Shown here: positions 51,445-59,555 of the stretch, one piece after another
How positions within the stretch are numbered: position 1 is the stretch's first letter
Layout of the letters: each line of letters begins with the position of its first letter
DNA from: JBBROS01 sp965260995
GTDB lineage: Bacteria > Pseudomonadota > Alphaproteobacteria > Acetobacterales > Acetobacteraceae
DNA length: 64,000 nucleotides
NCBI GenBank assembly: GCA_965260995.1
Contig: CBDHCD010000003.1
Span: 992,001 to 1,056,000 of the forward strand
Direction of reading: 5' to 3'
Program-made: the position numbers and the translations under genes
The notes under the pieces: model-generated
Told to the model about the DNA's origin: nothing
The model's input: only the letters and a program-made list of their open reading frames with translations
The model's database searches: none

Positions 51445-51828
51445 TCAGCGGGCCGCAGGGGCCGTCGCACGATCATAGGCGCGCCCGATGGCAGTGCCGG
51501 GCGGGTTGCCTGGGGTGCCATCCCGTTGGCCAGGGTAAGCACCGCTCAGGTCGGTGCCGGCGGCGCGATCGTAGGCGCGAGTGGCGGCCGTGCCGGTCGG
51601 GTTGGCGCGCGTGCCGTCCCGCTGGGCAGGGTAGGCGCCGCTCAGGTCGGTGTCGGCGGCGCGATCGTAGGCGCGGGTGGCAGCCGTGCCGGACGGGTTG
51701 GCGCGCGTGCCGTCGGCCTGGGACGGGTAACGGCCGCTGGTGTCGGTGCCAGCGGCGCGGTCGACCGCCGCGCAACCGGCGAGGCCGGCGATGGCCACGG
51801 TGGCGACGAGCAAGGTTCGGTAAGCCAT
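51445..51828 (-). CDS. Small lipoprotein built from 32-residue tandem repeats
   Basis: The 127-residue product has a lipoprotein signal (MAYRTLLVATVAIAGLAGC, lipobox LAGC). Three tandem 32-residue repeats follow, of the type YDRAADTDLSGAYPAQRDGT plus RANPTGTAATRA, and a partial fourth. The repeats are hydrophilic, with conserved DRAA, TD-SG-YP and DGT blocks. AGGAGA precedes the ATG. The function is unknown; export to the envelope is supported by the lipobox. Confidence 0.8.
   Translation of the reverse strand: MAYRTLLVATVAIAGLAGCAAVDRAAGTDTSGRYPSQADGTRANPSGTAATRAYDRAADTDLSGAYPAQRDGTRANPTGTAATRAYDRAAGTDLSGAYPGQRDGTPGNPPGTAIGRAYDRATAPAAR
51478..51765 (-). repeat. Three 96-bp tandem repeats inside a lipoprotein gene
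   Basis: The period is 96 bp (32 codons). Copies cover residues 22-53, 54-85 and 86-117 of the lipoprotein. Copies one and two are most alike, and the third differs mainly in its GTPGNPPGTAIG segment. A partial fourth copy ends the gene. Confidence 0.88.
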
Positions 51829-51941
51829 GAAACGGTTCTCCTGGTGGTTGATCACGTCATCGGCGTGAAGCAGCGATAACAACGTTTATAAGCCGAGGTT
51901 CCGTTCGGCGGCGGTGAACGCAGCACCGGACCACGGCAGCG

Positions 51942-52397
51942 TCACGACCAGCGCCGCGCCGCCTCATCATCGTCGGCGTTGGCGGCGACCCAGGATTGCT
52001 CGCCCGAGGTGAACTGTTCCTGCTTCCAGAACGGCGCTTTGGTCTTGAGCCAGTCGATCAGGAAAGCGGTCGCGTCCAGGGCGGCTTGCCGGTGGGCGCT
52101 GGCGGCGATGACGAGCACGATGGGATCGCCGGGCACGAGCCGGCCGACACGATGAATGATGGTGACGCCGAGCAGCGGCCAACGGCGCGCGGCGTCGTCG
52201 GCGATGCGGGCCAGCGCGCGCTCTGTCATGCCGGGATAGTGCTCGAGCGTCATCGCCGCCACGGTCCGCCCACCGGCGGCGTCGCGCACGGTGCCGACGA
52301 AGCAGCCGATGCCGCCCACGGTGGTGCGGCCAGCCTGTAGGGCGGCGACTTCGGCCCCGACGTCGAACGGCCCGGCCTGGATGATGACGCGGGCCAT
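51942..52397 (-). CDS. moaE: Molybdopterin synthase catalytic subunit
   Basis: MoaE receives sulfur from MoaD and builds the dithiolene of molybdopterin. The 151-residue protein has GGIGCFVGTVRDAAGGRTVA, LEHYPGMTERALARI, IIHRVGRLVPGDPIVLVIAA and the C-terminal active-site segment KTKAPFWKQEQF with the two Lys. Its ATG overlaps the moaD stop (ATGA). Confidence 0.94.
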   Translation of the reverse strand: MARVIIQAGPFDVGAEVAALQAGRTTVGGIGCFVGTVRDAAGGRTVAAMTLEHYPGMTERALARIADDAARRWPLLGVTIIHRVGRLVPGDPIVLVIAASAHRQAALDATAFLIDWLKTKAPFWKQEQFTSGEQSWVAANADDDEAARRWS

Positions 52398-52651
52398 CAG
52401 CCGCCCGTGACCGGGGGGAAGAAGGCGACCTCGTCCCCGTCGGCGATGGGCGCGCCCAGATCGGCGAAGTCCTGGTTGACGGCGGCGCGGACAACGCCCG
52501 GCTCGGCGAACGCGCGGGCCCCGGCCTCGTCGCGGTCGCGCAGCCAGGCCGCAAGGTCGGCGACGGTGGCGACACCTGGCGGAAGCGGCAGGCTCTCCGC
52601 CCCCTTGCCCATGCGCTCCTTGATCCAAGCGAAGTAGAGCACGCTCAGCAT
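52397..52651 (-). CDS. moaD: Molybdopterin synthase sulfur carrier subunit
   Basis: MoaD is a ubiquitin-like sulfur carrier; the 84-residue product ends in VTGG, the C-terminal Gly-Gly that is thiocarboxylated. It has VLYFAWIKERMGKG at the start and AVNQDFADLGAPIADGDEVA near the end. I start at the ATG at 52651. It is coupled to moaE and follows the lipoprotein gene by 16 nt. The order pgsA-moaD-moaE is common in alphaproteobacteria. Confidence 0.94.
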   Translation of the reverse strand: MLSVLYFAWIKERMGKGAESLPLPPGVATVADLAAWLRDRDEAGARAFAEPGVVRAAVNQDFADLGAPIADGDEVAFFPPVTGG

Positions 52652-52667
52652 GACGCCATGCCAGCCT

Positions 52668-53255
52668 TCACCGCGGGGTCGGCACGGTTTCCACGGTGCC
52701 GTCCGGGTTGATGATCGTGCTGGTCCCGTTGCCGTTGGGCACCATGATGGCGCCCGGGCCCCGCGGGGTGGTGAGCTGGCGGTAGCCGCTGGTGCCGCCG
52801 CTGTCGACGGCGGGGCCGCCCGGGGTGGGCACGACGCGGCCGAGCGGGCCTGGTCCGGGCGCGAACGACCGTGGCGCCGGGCGCTGCGGGATGTTGGGGA
52901 TCGGCGCGGCGAAGCTGGGCTGGACGCTGCCGGGCGGCGTCGAGCTGCCGCGGCGGCGGGGCTGGCGGTCGGGCTCGGCGCGGGGCGTCGGGGATCGCCC
53001 GTTGCTGGCGGCCTCCTGCTGGATGTCGGCGAGGGTGGGCGTGGGCTCCTGCAAGTCGGGCCAAACGTTGCCGGGTTCGGTGCCGAGCGGATCGAAGGTG
53101 GGGCTGCGGCCGAGCGCGCGGCGGACATTCTCGCTGTCGGTCATTGGGATGTTGGGGTTGTAGCCTGGTGCCGAGAAGGTGTGGTCGAGGAAGGTGCCGA
53201 ACCCGGTGCAGCCTGGCAGGAGCAAGACGATGGCGAACAATGCCGTGCGACGCAT
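52668..53255 (-). CDS. Pro-rich lipoprotein of unknown function
   Basis: The 195-residue product has a lipoprotein signal (MRRTALFAIVLLLPGC, lipobox LLPGC). An N-terminal block (MTDSENVRRALGRSPTFDPL) follows, then a long Pro/Arg/Gly-rich, probably disordered tail. It sits between pgsA and moaD on the same strand; that place is usually empty, so it seems to be an insertion into the standard cluster. I know no function for it. Confidence 0.75.
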   Translation of the reverse strand: MRRTALFAIVLLLPGCTGFGTFLDHTFSAPGYNPNIPMTDSENVRRALGRSPTFDPLGTEPGNVWPDLQEPTPTLADIQQEAASNGRSPTPRAEPDRQPRRRGSSTPPGSVQPSFAAPIPNIPQRPAPRSFAPGPGPLGRVVPTPGGPAVDSGGTSGYRQLTTPRGPGAIMVPNGNGTSTIINPDGTVETVPTPR

Positions 53256-53317
53256 GGAATCTCCTGATCGGGCCGACCGGCCACTCAAATGGGTAGGCAC
53301 GTCGACACCGCTGCGCG

Positions 53318-53920
53318 CTACGCGTCGGTGGTGGCCCCGGACGCCTCGGCCGGCGAGGCAGCGTGGTGCAGGCCGGTGGTCAAGTAGTCCCAACCGGTCC
53401 AGATGGTCAGGGCGGCGGCGACCCACAGCATCATCTCGCCGATGATCGACACCGGCAGGAAAGAAAGGTGCAGCAACGCGGCAGAGTCGTCGCCGGCCAG
53501 GAGCGTCCCGAGCGCACCCATCTGAAAGCCCGTCTTCCACTTGGCCAAGGCGGTCACCGGCAGGCCGACGCGCAGGCCGGCGAGATACTCGCGCAGGCCG
53601 CTGACCAGGATCTCGCGCAGCAGGATGACGATGGCCGGGTAGAGGCCCCAGGGAGACAAGCGGGCCTCGGCGGCCAGGAGCATCAAGGTGGCGCCGACGA
53701 GCAGCTTGTCGGCGATCGGGTCGAGCATGCGGCCGAGGTTGGAGATCTGGCGGCGGCCGCGGGCGATGCGTCCGTCGAAGTAGTCGGTGATGGCGGCGGC
53801 GCTGAACACGACGCAGGCGAGAAAGTCGGTCAAGGGGGCGTGCAAGGCGACGAGCAGCATCAGCAGCGGGATCGAGGCGATCCGCGACAAGGTGAGAAGG
53901 TTTGGCAGGTCGGTGAGCAT
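53318..53920 (-). CDS. pgsA: CDP-diacylglycerol-glycerol-3-phosphate 3-phosphatidyltransferase
   Basis: PgsA commits CDP-diacylglycerol to phosphatidylglycerol and cardiolipin. The 200-residue membrane protein starts LTDLPNLLTLSRIASIPLLM. It carries the signature ITDYFDGRIARGRRQISNLG then RMLDPIADK (DxxDGxxAR...GxxxDxxxD) and has four to five transmembrane segments. uvrC, its usual upstream neighbour, is absent. Confidence 0.94.
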   Translation of the reverse strand: MLTDLPNLLTLSRIASIPLLMLLVALHAPLTDFLACVVFSAAAITDYFDGRIARGRRQISNLGRMLDPIADKLLVGATLMLLAAEARLSPWGLYPAIVILLREILVSGLREYLAGLRVGLPVTALAKWKTGFQMGALGTLLAGDDSAALLHLSFLPVSIIGEMMLWVAAALTIWTGWDYLTTGLHHAASPAEASGATTDA

Positions 53921-54067
53921 TGCGGAGGCACCTTATACCACCAGCCAGTCGGGGCCAGGGGGCGCGCGGCATTTCGATTGAGTGGCCGAGAGAAAGGGTG
54001 CGCGTGGCCTGATCAAAGCCGTCGGCAAGGCGCTGGCGGCTGCTTGGCCTGGACGATATGCCGAGAT

Positions 54068-54084
54068 CGTATCAAACTGATACG
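54068..54084. promoter_or_regulatory. Perfect 7-bp inverted repeat, operator-like
   Basis: CGTATCA (54068-54074) and TGATACG (54078-54084) flank AAC. It lies in the 225-nt gap between pgsA and the 43-residue membrane gene. No bound factor can be named. Confidence 0.4.
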
Positions 54085-54145
54085 TCAGCAACGGATGCAT
54101 AACGCCCGGCTCAATTCCGCTGTCGGGCTGCCCGCGTCCGGCTTG

Positions 54146-54277
54146 TTAAGTTAATATGAATGCGACGATGCCGCCGATGGCGGAGAAGGCGGCGAGAAGG
54201 AGAATGGCACGGAATGCGCCAGTTTGCAGGTTGGCCCCGAGAACCGCGCGAAACAGGGAGTCGGTGTCCTTGGCCAT
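54146..54277 (-). CDS. 43-residue single-span membrane protein
   Basis: The ATG at 54277 is preceded by AGGA at good spacing. The product starts MAKDTDSLFRAVLGANLQTG and continues with AFRAILLLAAFSAIGGIVAF and ILT before TAA. It has a short polar N-terminus and one transmembrane helix. Codon use matches the genome. No family is recognised. It is divergent from the glycosyltransferase at 54341. Confidence 0.6.
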   Translation of the reverse strand: MAKDTDSLFRAVLGANLQTGAFRAILLLAAFSAIGGIVAFILT

Positions 54278-54340
54278 AATGCGTCCTAAGCTGATTGTGA
54301 ATCTAGCGAGAGGGTCATTGTATCACTCGTCGGCCCTGGA

Positions 54341-55198
54341 GTGCGAAGGGCCGTGACCGTGCGTGTGGCGGCGTTGACGATGGTCTACAACGAGCCGGTC
54401 TGGGCGCCGGTCTGGGTGCGGCACTACGCTCGGCAGGTGGGGGCAGAGAATTGCTTCGTGCTCGACCACGGCTCGACGGACGGGAGCACGGACGGGCTGG
54501 GCGTCAAGGTGGAGCGGATGCGGCGCTCGGCGCTGGACGAGGATGCGCGGGCCGGGCTGATCTCGGACTGCGCGCAGGAGCTGCTGCGCGGCTACGACGC
54601 CGTCGTGCATTCGGACGCGGACGAGCTCGTGATCGCCGACCCGGCGCACTACTCCGACCTCTGCGCCTACGCCGCCACTGCCCCCGAGGTGGCAACGGCG
54701 GTCGGGCTCGACTTGCAGCACCTGCCGGACGAGGAAGCGCCGCTCGACCCGGCGCGGCCGGTGCTGGCGCAACGGCGCTGGGTGCGGTTCAGCGCGGCGA
54801 TGTGCAAGCCCGCATTCCTGCGGCGGCCGGTGCGATGGGACCCAGGTTTCCACGGTTGCGACGCGCCGGCGGTGCTGGATTCGATCTACCTGATCCACCT
54901 GCGCTACGCCGACCTCGGCGTCGGATTGCGGCGGCTGGCCCGAACGCGCGGCCAGGCGTTCGCCCATCCGGAGACGAACCTGCACCAGCGCGTGCCGGAC
55001 GCCGAGTTCGAGACGATGGTGCGCTCGATCGCGCAACTGCCGCGGCGGACCGGCCCGCTCACGCCGCGGGGGGAACTGGTCGGGCCTTGGCTCGATCAGG
55101 TCGAGCAGGGCTGGGCGCGGCGGCAGCCGCAGCTTTCGCTGGCCGGCGACGCGCTATGGCGGTTGCCGGATTCGATGCTTGCCGCGCTGTCCTCATGA
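54341..55198 (+). CDS. Glycosyltransferase family 2/92-like protein
   Basis: The ~285-residue cytosolic protein begins VAALTMVYNEPVWAPVWVRH, a GT-A nucleotide-binding strand. It then has CFVLDHGSTDGSTDGL and the metal-binding HSDADELVIADP (DxD-like). The pattern fits glycosyltransferase 2_4/DUF-type enzymes that add sugars to surface glycans. The start could be GTG 54341, 54353 or 54359. No acceptor can be named. Confidence 0.75.
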   Translation: MRRAVTVRVAALTMVYNEPVWAPVWVRHYARQVGAENCFVLDHGSTDGSTDGLGVKVERMRRSALDEDARAGLISDCAQELLRGYDAVVHSDADELVIADPAHYSDLCAYAATAPEVATAVGLDLQHLPDEEAPLDPARPVLAQRRWVRFSAAMCKPAFLRRPVRWDPGFHGCDAPAVLDSIYLIHLRYADLGVGLRRLARTRGQAFAHPETNLHQRVPDAEFETMVRSIAQLPRRTGPLTPRGELVGPWLDQVEQGWARRQPQLSLAGDALWRLPDSMLAALSS

Positions 55199-55283
55199 TC
55201 TCTGCGGCGTGCGGCGGTCTTGCCGGAGTGGAACTGCTTGAGGCATAGGCGTTCTATCTGTTGAACGGATAGAGGGGACACAC

Positions 55284-55688
55284 ATGGCGCACGATCACGG
55301 GGCGGCTCAAAGGTGCCCGCGCGTCGTGGCCGGGGCTAGCTTGATCGCCCTGGCCATGTTGGCCAGCGGCGGCGTTGCTCACGCCGGCCTTCGGCAAGGA
55401 AGCGCGCTGATCGCGTCAGGGGCCGGTTCAGTGATCTTGGTCGCGGATCCCGTGGCGCCCAGCGCGCCACCCGCGCAGAACCCGCAAGTTCCAGGCAACG
55501 ACGCGCGCGAGCCCATCCCGGAAGGCGGGATCGTCAAGCCGCCCGCGACGGCGCCGAGCATGCCGGCGGTGATCAAGCCGCCGACCACGGGGACGATGCC
55601 GGTGATCAAGCCGCCGGCGACCGGGACTATGCCGGTCATCCCCCCCTCAGCCACCAACCCGGGCGACTCTGTCGTCGTGCCCAAGTGA
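55284..55688 (+). CDS. Secreted Pro-rich repeat protein
   Basis: The 134-residue product has a signal peptide (SLIALAMLASGGVAHA-G). The mature part is dominated by proline and short repeats (KPPTTGTMPV, then KPPATGTMPV, then PPSAT). GAGGGG precedes the ATG. Low complexity suggests a linker or surface role; function unknown. Confidence 0.65.
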   Translation: MAHDHGAAQRCPRVVAGASLIALAMLASGGVAHAGLRQGSALIASGAGSVILVADPVAPSAPPAQNPQVPGNDAREPIPEGGIVKPPATAPSMPAVIKPPTTGTMPVIKPPATGTMPVIPPSATNPGDSVVVPK

Positions 55689-55727
55689 GGCGATGAACGC
55701 GGCGCGCCGATCAGAGAAAGGAAGCTG

Positions 55728-56411
55728 ATGCCCGATTACGTCATCCCGCCTCCTATGCAGGCCTATGTCCCGGTCGCGGGTGGCGGCCGGTTCCCGGTGC
55801 GGCGGGTCTACTGCGTGGGCCGCAACTACGCGGAGCATGCGCGCGAGATGGGCCATGACCCGGACCGCGAAGCGCCGTTCTTCTTCAGCAAGCCGGCCGA
55901 CGCGCTCGTGATCGACGGCGCTGACATGCCCTATCCGGCAGCGACCAGCGACTTGCATCATGAACTCGAACTCGTGGTCGGCCTGAAGTCCGGCGGTTCC
56001 GACATCGCCGAGACGGACGCGCTCGGCCACGTCTGGGGCTATGCGGTCGGGCTCGACATGACGCGCCGCGATCTGCAGGGCGAGGCCAAGAAGCTTGGTC
56101 GGCCCTGGGACATGGGCAAAGGGTTCGACCATTCGGCGCCGATCGGGACGATGGCGCCGGCCGAGGGTTTCGACCCCACGCGCGGAATGATCGAGCTCAG
56201 GGTCAACGGGGCGGTGCGGCAGCACAGCGACCTGTCGAAGCTGATCTGGAGCGTCGCCGAGACGATATCCTACCTGTCGAGACTGGTGCGGCTGGAAGCT
56301 GGCGACATGATCTTCACCGGGACGCCGGAAGGGGTGGCGGCCGTGGGGCGGGGCGATGCGCTGGAGGGACGGGTCTCGGCGCTGCCGCCGCTTCATGTGA
56401 CGGTGCGCTGA
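55728..56411 (+). CDS. Fumarylacetoacetate hydrolase family protein (fumarylpyruvate hydrolase-like)
   Basis: The 227-residue enzyme has VYCVGRNYAEHAREMG, FFFSKPADALV, the metal-binding ELELVVGLKSGG, GYAVGLDMTRRDLQGEAKKL and WDMGKGFDHSAPIG. The set fits FAH-fold hydrolases of fumarylpyruvate or related diketo acids in aromatic degradation. AAAGGAAG precedes the ATG. No aromatic-degradation partner is adjacent. Confidence 0.87.
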   Translation: MPDYVIPPPMQAYVPVAGGGRFPVRRVYCVGRNYAEHAREMGHDPDREAPFFFSKPADALVIDGADMPYPAATSDLHHELELVVGLKSGGSDIAETDALGHVWGYAVGLDMTRRDLQGEAKKLGRPWDMGKGFDHSAPIGTMAPAEGFDPTRGMIELRVNGAVRQHSDLSKLIWSVAETISYLSRLVRLEAGDMIFTGTPEGVAAVGRGDALEGRVSALPPLHVTVR

Positions 56412-56493
56412 CGCGGTTCCCCGTTCCGCCGAATCCCTCTAATATGTTTGCCCGTCGTGGCCGACTTTGACCGCGGCGCTGCGGAGAACGGCC

Positions 56494-57372
56494 ATGTTCA
56501 AAGGTTCCCTGGTGGCGCTGATCACCCCGATGCGCGCTGACGGCGCGGTGGACGAGGAGGCGTTCGCGGCCTTCGTCGACTGGCAGGTGGGCCAGGGCAC
56601 CGATGGGATCGTCCCGGTCGGCACCACGGGCGAGAGCCCGACGCTCAGTCACGCGGAACACTGCCGGGTGGTGGAGATCGCGGTTGAGGCGGCCGGCGGA
56701 CGGGTGCCGGTGATCGCCGGGGCAGGCTCGAACAGCACGGCGGAGGCAGTGTCGCTGGTTCAGCACGCCAAGCAGGCCGGGGCCGACGCGGCGCTGGTGG
56801 TGACGCCTTACTACAACAAGCCGAACCAGGCCGGGCTGGGCCTGCATTACGAGGCGGTCGCCGGCGCGGCGGAACTGCCCATCATCATCTACAATATCCC
56901 TTCCCGCAGCGTGGTGGACATGAGCGTGGAAACCATGGCGCGGCTGGCGAAGCATCCCAACATCGTCGGCGTTAAGGACTCGACCGCCAACCTGGCCCGG
57001 CCGCTGCACACCAAGCGCGCCTGCGGACCGGATTTCTGTCAGTTGTCTGGCGAGGACCACACCGCGCTCGCCTTCCTCGCTGCCGGCGGCGCGGGCTGCA
57101 TCAGCGTGACCGGAAACGTCGCGCCGGCCTTGTGCAGCACGATGCACAAGGCCTGGCAGGCGGGCGACATCAGCCAGGCGATGTCGATCCAGGAGCGGTT
57201 GCTGGCGCTGCACGACGCGATGTTCGCCGAAACCAGCCCGGGGCCGGTGAAATATGCTGCCAGCCTGCTGGGCCACGGCACCGACCACTGCCGCCTGCCG
57301 CTGGCGCCGGTGTCGGAGCCGGTGCGGGCGCAGGTGCGGGTGGCGATGACGGGCGCGGGGCTGCTGAACTGA
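56494..57372 (+). CDS. dapA: 4-hydroxy-tetrahydrodipicolinate synthase
   Basis: DapA condenses pyruvate with aspartate semialdehyde in the lysine/diaminopimelate pathway. The 292-residue TIM barrel has GSLVALITPMRADGAVDEEA, GTTGESPTL, TPYYNKPNQAG, IIIYNIPSRSVVDM with the catalytic Tyr, and GVKDSTANL with the Schiff-base Lys. I use the ATG at 56494; a TTG at 56467 is in frame. smpB follows by 2 nt. Confidence 0.95.
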   Translation: MFKGSLVALITPMRADGAVDEEAFAAFVDWQVGQGTDGIVPVGTTGESPTLSHAEHCRVVEIAVEAAGGRVPVIAGAGSNSTAEAVSLVQHAKQAGADAALVVTPYYNKPNQAGLGLHYEAVAGAAELPIIIYNIPSRSVVDMSVETMARLAKHPNIVGVKDSTANLARPLHTKRACGPDFCQLSGEDHTALAFLAAGGAGCISVTGNVAPALCSTMHKAWQAGDISQAMSIQERLLALHDAMFAETSPGPVKYAASLLGHGTDHCRLPLAPVSEPVRAQVRVAMTGAGLLN

Positions 57373-57374
57373 CC

Positions 57375-57860
57375 GTGACCGCGACGAAGAAGAAATCCGG
57401 CCTGATCTCGCACGGCATCGCGGCGCAGAACCGCAAGGCGCGGTTCGATTACACCATCAAGCAGACGATGGAGGCGGGCGTCGTGCTGAAAGGCCCGGAG
57501 GTGAAGAGCCTGCGCCACGGCCGAGCCACCCTGACGGAAGCCTGGGCCGGGGAGCGGGAAGGGGAGCTGTTCCTGTTTAACTGCTACATCCCGGAATACC
57601 AGGGCGGCGTGCTGTCCCGCTTCGAGCCGCGCGCCCCGCGCAAGCTGCTGCTGAAGAAGAAGCAGATCGACACGCTGTTGGGCGCCGCCACCCGCGACGG
57701 GCTGACGCTGGTGCCGCTCGACATCCACTTCAACGAGCGCGGCATGGCCAAGGTGCTGATCGGTGTCGGCGAAGGGCGCAAGAAGCAGGACAAGCGCCAG
57801 GCCATCGCGGCCCGCGACTGGCAGCGGGACAAGGCGCGGTTGATGCGCGAGAAGGGCTGA
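57375..57860 (+). CDS. smpB: SsrA-binding protein
   Basis: SmpB delivers tmRNA to stalled ribosomes. The 161-residue product has IAAQNRKARFDYTIKQTMEA, VLKGPEVKSLRHGRATL, CYIPEYQGG, LDIHFNERGMAKVLIGVGEG and the basic C-terminal tail DWQRDKARLMREKG. It starts with a GTG 2 nt after dapA, an order common in alphaproteobacteria. Confidence 0.95.
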   Translation: MTATKKKSGLISHGIAAQNRKARFDYTIKQTMEAGVVLKGPEVKSLRHGRATLTEAWAGEREGELFLFNCYIPEYQGGVLSRFEPRAPRKLLLKKKQIDTLLGAATRDGLTLVPLDIHFNERGMAKVLIGVGEGRKKQDKRQAIAARDWQRDKARLMREKG

Positions 57861-57884
57861 ACGGCGGGGAGGGGAGGGGCGGTG

Positions 57885-58307
57885 ATGCCAGCGGAGCAGA
57901 CGACGGTGCGGCACGGCGACGCGGCCGGGTTCGAGCAAGGATTGCGCCAGTTCTTCGCCTATCGCGACCTGGGCGTGACCGAGGCGTCGGGCGGCAGGTT
58001 CGGCGCGCACGTAATCCGCGCCGTGCCGGGGCAGCACTCGGTGGCGGAATGGCACACGCACGCGCTCGACTTTCAGATGGTGTTCGTGTTGCGCGGCTGG
58101 GTGGCGTTCGAATACGCCGATATCGGCCAGGTGCGCTTGGAAGCCGGCAGCTCGGTCTACCAGCCACCCGGCGTCGCCCACCGTGAGGTTGGTCATAGCG
58201 ACGACCTGGAAATGCTGGAGGTGACGTCGCCCGCCGCGTTCGCGACGACGATGGTTGCCCCGGAGACGGTGGAGAGGCTATCTAAAGCCGACGCGGGCGT
58301 AGCATAG
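57885..58307 (+). CDS. Cupin-domain protein
   Basis: The 140-residue protein has a single cupin barrel: motif 1 HSVAEWHTHALDFQMVFVLR (HxHxxxxxxxE-like) and motif 2 AGSSVYQPPGVAHREVGHSD with the conserved PxxxH. The bound metal and ligand are unknown. A purine-rich GGAGGGGAGGGG lies upstream. The last five codons and the TAG stop (58305-58307) lie inside the tRNA-Gly gene. Confidence 0.82.
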   Translation: MPAEQTTVRHGDAAGFEQGLRQFFAYRDLGVTEASGGRFGAHVIRAVPGQHSVAEWHTHALDFQMVFVLRGWVAFEYADIGQVRLEAGSSVYQPPGVAHREVGHSDDLEMLEVTSPAAFATTMVAPETVERLSKADAGVA

Positions 58308-58366
58308 TGGTAATGCGGTAGCCTTCCAAGCTACTGATGTGGGTTCGATTCCCATCGCCCGCTCCA
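58293..58366 (+). tRNA. tRNA-Gly (anticodon TCC)
   Basis: A 74-nt cloverleaf with encoded CCA. The acceptor stem GCGGGCG pairs with CGCCCGC, and the anticodon stem GTAGC / GCTAC encloses CTTCCAA, anticodon TCC. The T-arm is GGGTTCGATTCCC. Its first 15 nt overlap the end of the cupin gene. Confidence 0.97.
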
Positions 58367-58374
58367 GCCTCGCC

Positions 58375-59553
58375 CTATCGCTGCAGAAGGTAGCTCAACC
58401 GGACTGGTATCGTGACGGTGTCGCCTTCCAGCTCGTCAGGGAGCGGTGTCAGCTTCGCGTTGCGTAGGATGCTCAGGGCGCCCAGGTCGAGCCAGGACGA
58501 GCCGGAGCGTGATCGAACCGACACATCGGTCACTTGGCCGGACCGCTTGACCGTGATCTCGAGTTCGACCGTGCCGTCCTCGCCGTTCTCGGCCGCCTGG
58601 CGCGGGTAGTAACCGTGGCGCGCGAGGTAGGCATTGGTGTCCCGGACCCATTCGGCCGTGGCGTTGGCGGCGCGCGCAGCGAAGAACGCCTGTTGCCGGT
58701 TGAGGCCCTTCGGCGCGCCGGGCGAAAGATCGATCGAGCGAGAAGCGACCGTGCCGCGACGCGCCGTCGTGCGCGGGGCCGGGGCGCGCGACGCGGACGG
58801 ACCGAAATCAAGATCGAGCGGGTTGGCCAGGGTGCCGGCGGTGCGGGACTGCGGCGCGGACCGGGGCCTCGGCGGTTCTGGGAGAGGCTCGGGTGGTGTT
58901 GGCAGCACGAACGGGGGCGGCGGGGCCGGGGCGGGCGAGGGTGGCGCTTCAAGCCGCACCTGCGGCGGCGCGGCCGGGGTCGCCGGCGGCAACTCGGTCC
59001 GTTCCGCTTCGGCTGGAGCCGCCAACTGCATCGGGCCAGGCGGCAGGGGTTCGGGCGCGGTGGGCGCGGTTTCGGCATCGGCCGGAGTGGGAGGCTGCGG
59101 CGTCTCTGGCGCTTCCGGGGGAGAAGGCGGGGCCGGTGAGCCGGCCAGCCTCTCCGACGGCCGTGCGGCCTCGGCCGTATTCAGCCCTGGCTGTTCGGGA
59201 GGAGCCGGGGTGGCGTCCGGGTCGGGTGGACTCAGCGGCGTCGGTGACGGTGGCCCGGCCAGGGTGTCCGGCAATGCGGGTTCGGGATCGGGTGGCAGGG
59301 CGTCTGGCGATGTGCCCGGTTGCGGCGTCGCGTCCGGCGTTGACGGGCGGCTTGCCTGCTCGGCCGGTGCGGCGGCTTCGCCCCCGCCCTCGAAAACCAG
59401 GTCGTAGGTGGGCGTCTCCGGCGTGCCGGGGGCCGCGCCAGGGGCGGCCCACAGCAGCGCGGCCAGCACGAGCGCGTGCAGCGCCAGCGACGCGCCGGGC
59501 ATCCATCGCCGCCATCGGTTCGGCGGCGCCGTGACAGGTGTCAGGCGCGTCAT
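58375..59553 (-). CDS. TonB-like energy transducer with long Pro-rich linker
   Basis: The 392-residue protein has one N-terminal transmembrane anchor (PGASLALHALVLAALLWAAP). About 230 residues of Pro/Ala/Glu-rich linker spanning the periplasm follow. The C-terminal TonB-type domain contains TNAYLARHGYYPRQAAENGE, TVELEITVKRSGQVTDVSVR and LDLGALSILRNAKLTPLPDE. TonB passes proton-motive force to outer-membrane receptors; ExbB/ExbD are not here. I use the ATG at 59553, which has GTGAG at good spacing; ATGs at 59559 and 59577 come from an 18-bp tandem duplication. Confidence 0.82.
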   Translation of the reverse strand: MTRLTPVTAPPNRWRRWMPGASLALHALVLAALLWAAPGAAPGTPETPTYDLVFEGGGEAAAPAEQASRPSTPDATPQPGTSPDALPPDPEPALPDTLAGPPSPTPLSPPDPDATPAPPEQPGLNTAEAARPSERLAGSPAPPSPPEAPETPQPPTPADAETAPTAPEPLPPGPMQLAAPAEAERTELPPATPAAPPQVRLEAPPSPAPAPPPPFVLPTPPEPLPEPPRPRSAPQSRTAGTLANPLDLDFGPSASRAPAPRTTARRGTVASRSIDLSPGAPKGLNRQQAFFAARAANATAEWVRDTNAYLARHGYYPRQAAENGEDGTVELEITVKRSGQVTDVSVRSRSGSSWLDLGALSILRNAKLTPLPDELEGDTVTIPVRLSYLLQR

Positions 59554-59555
59554 CG

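Noticed and set aside
51478..51765. CRISPR-like array
   Set aside because: The 96-bp units are contiguous and lie in frame inside a lipoprotein gene; there are no spacers or cas genes.
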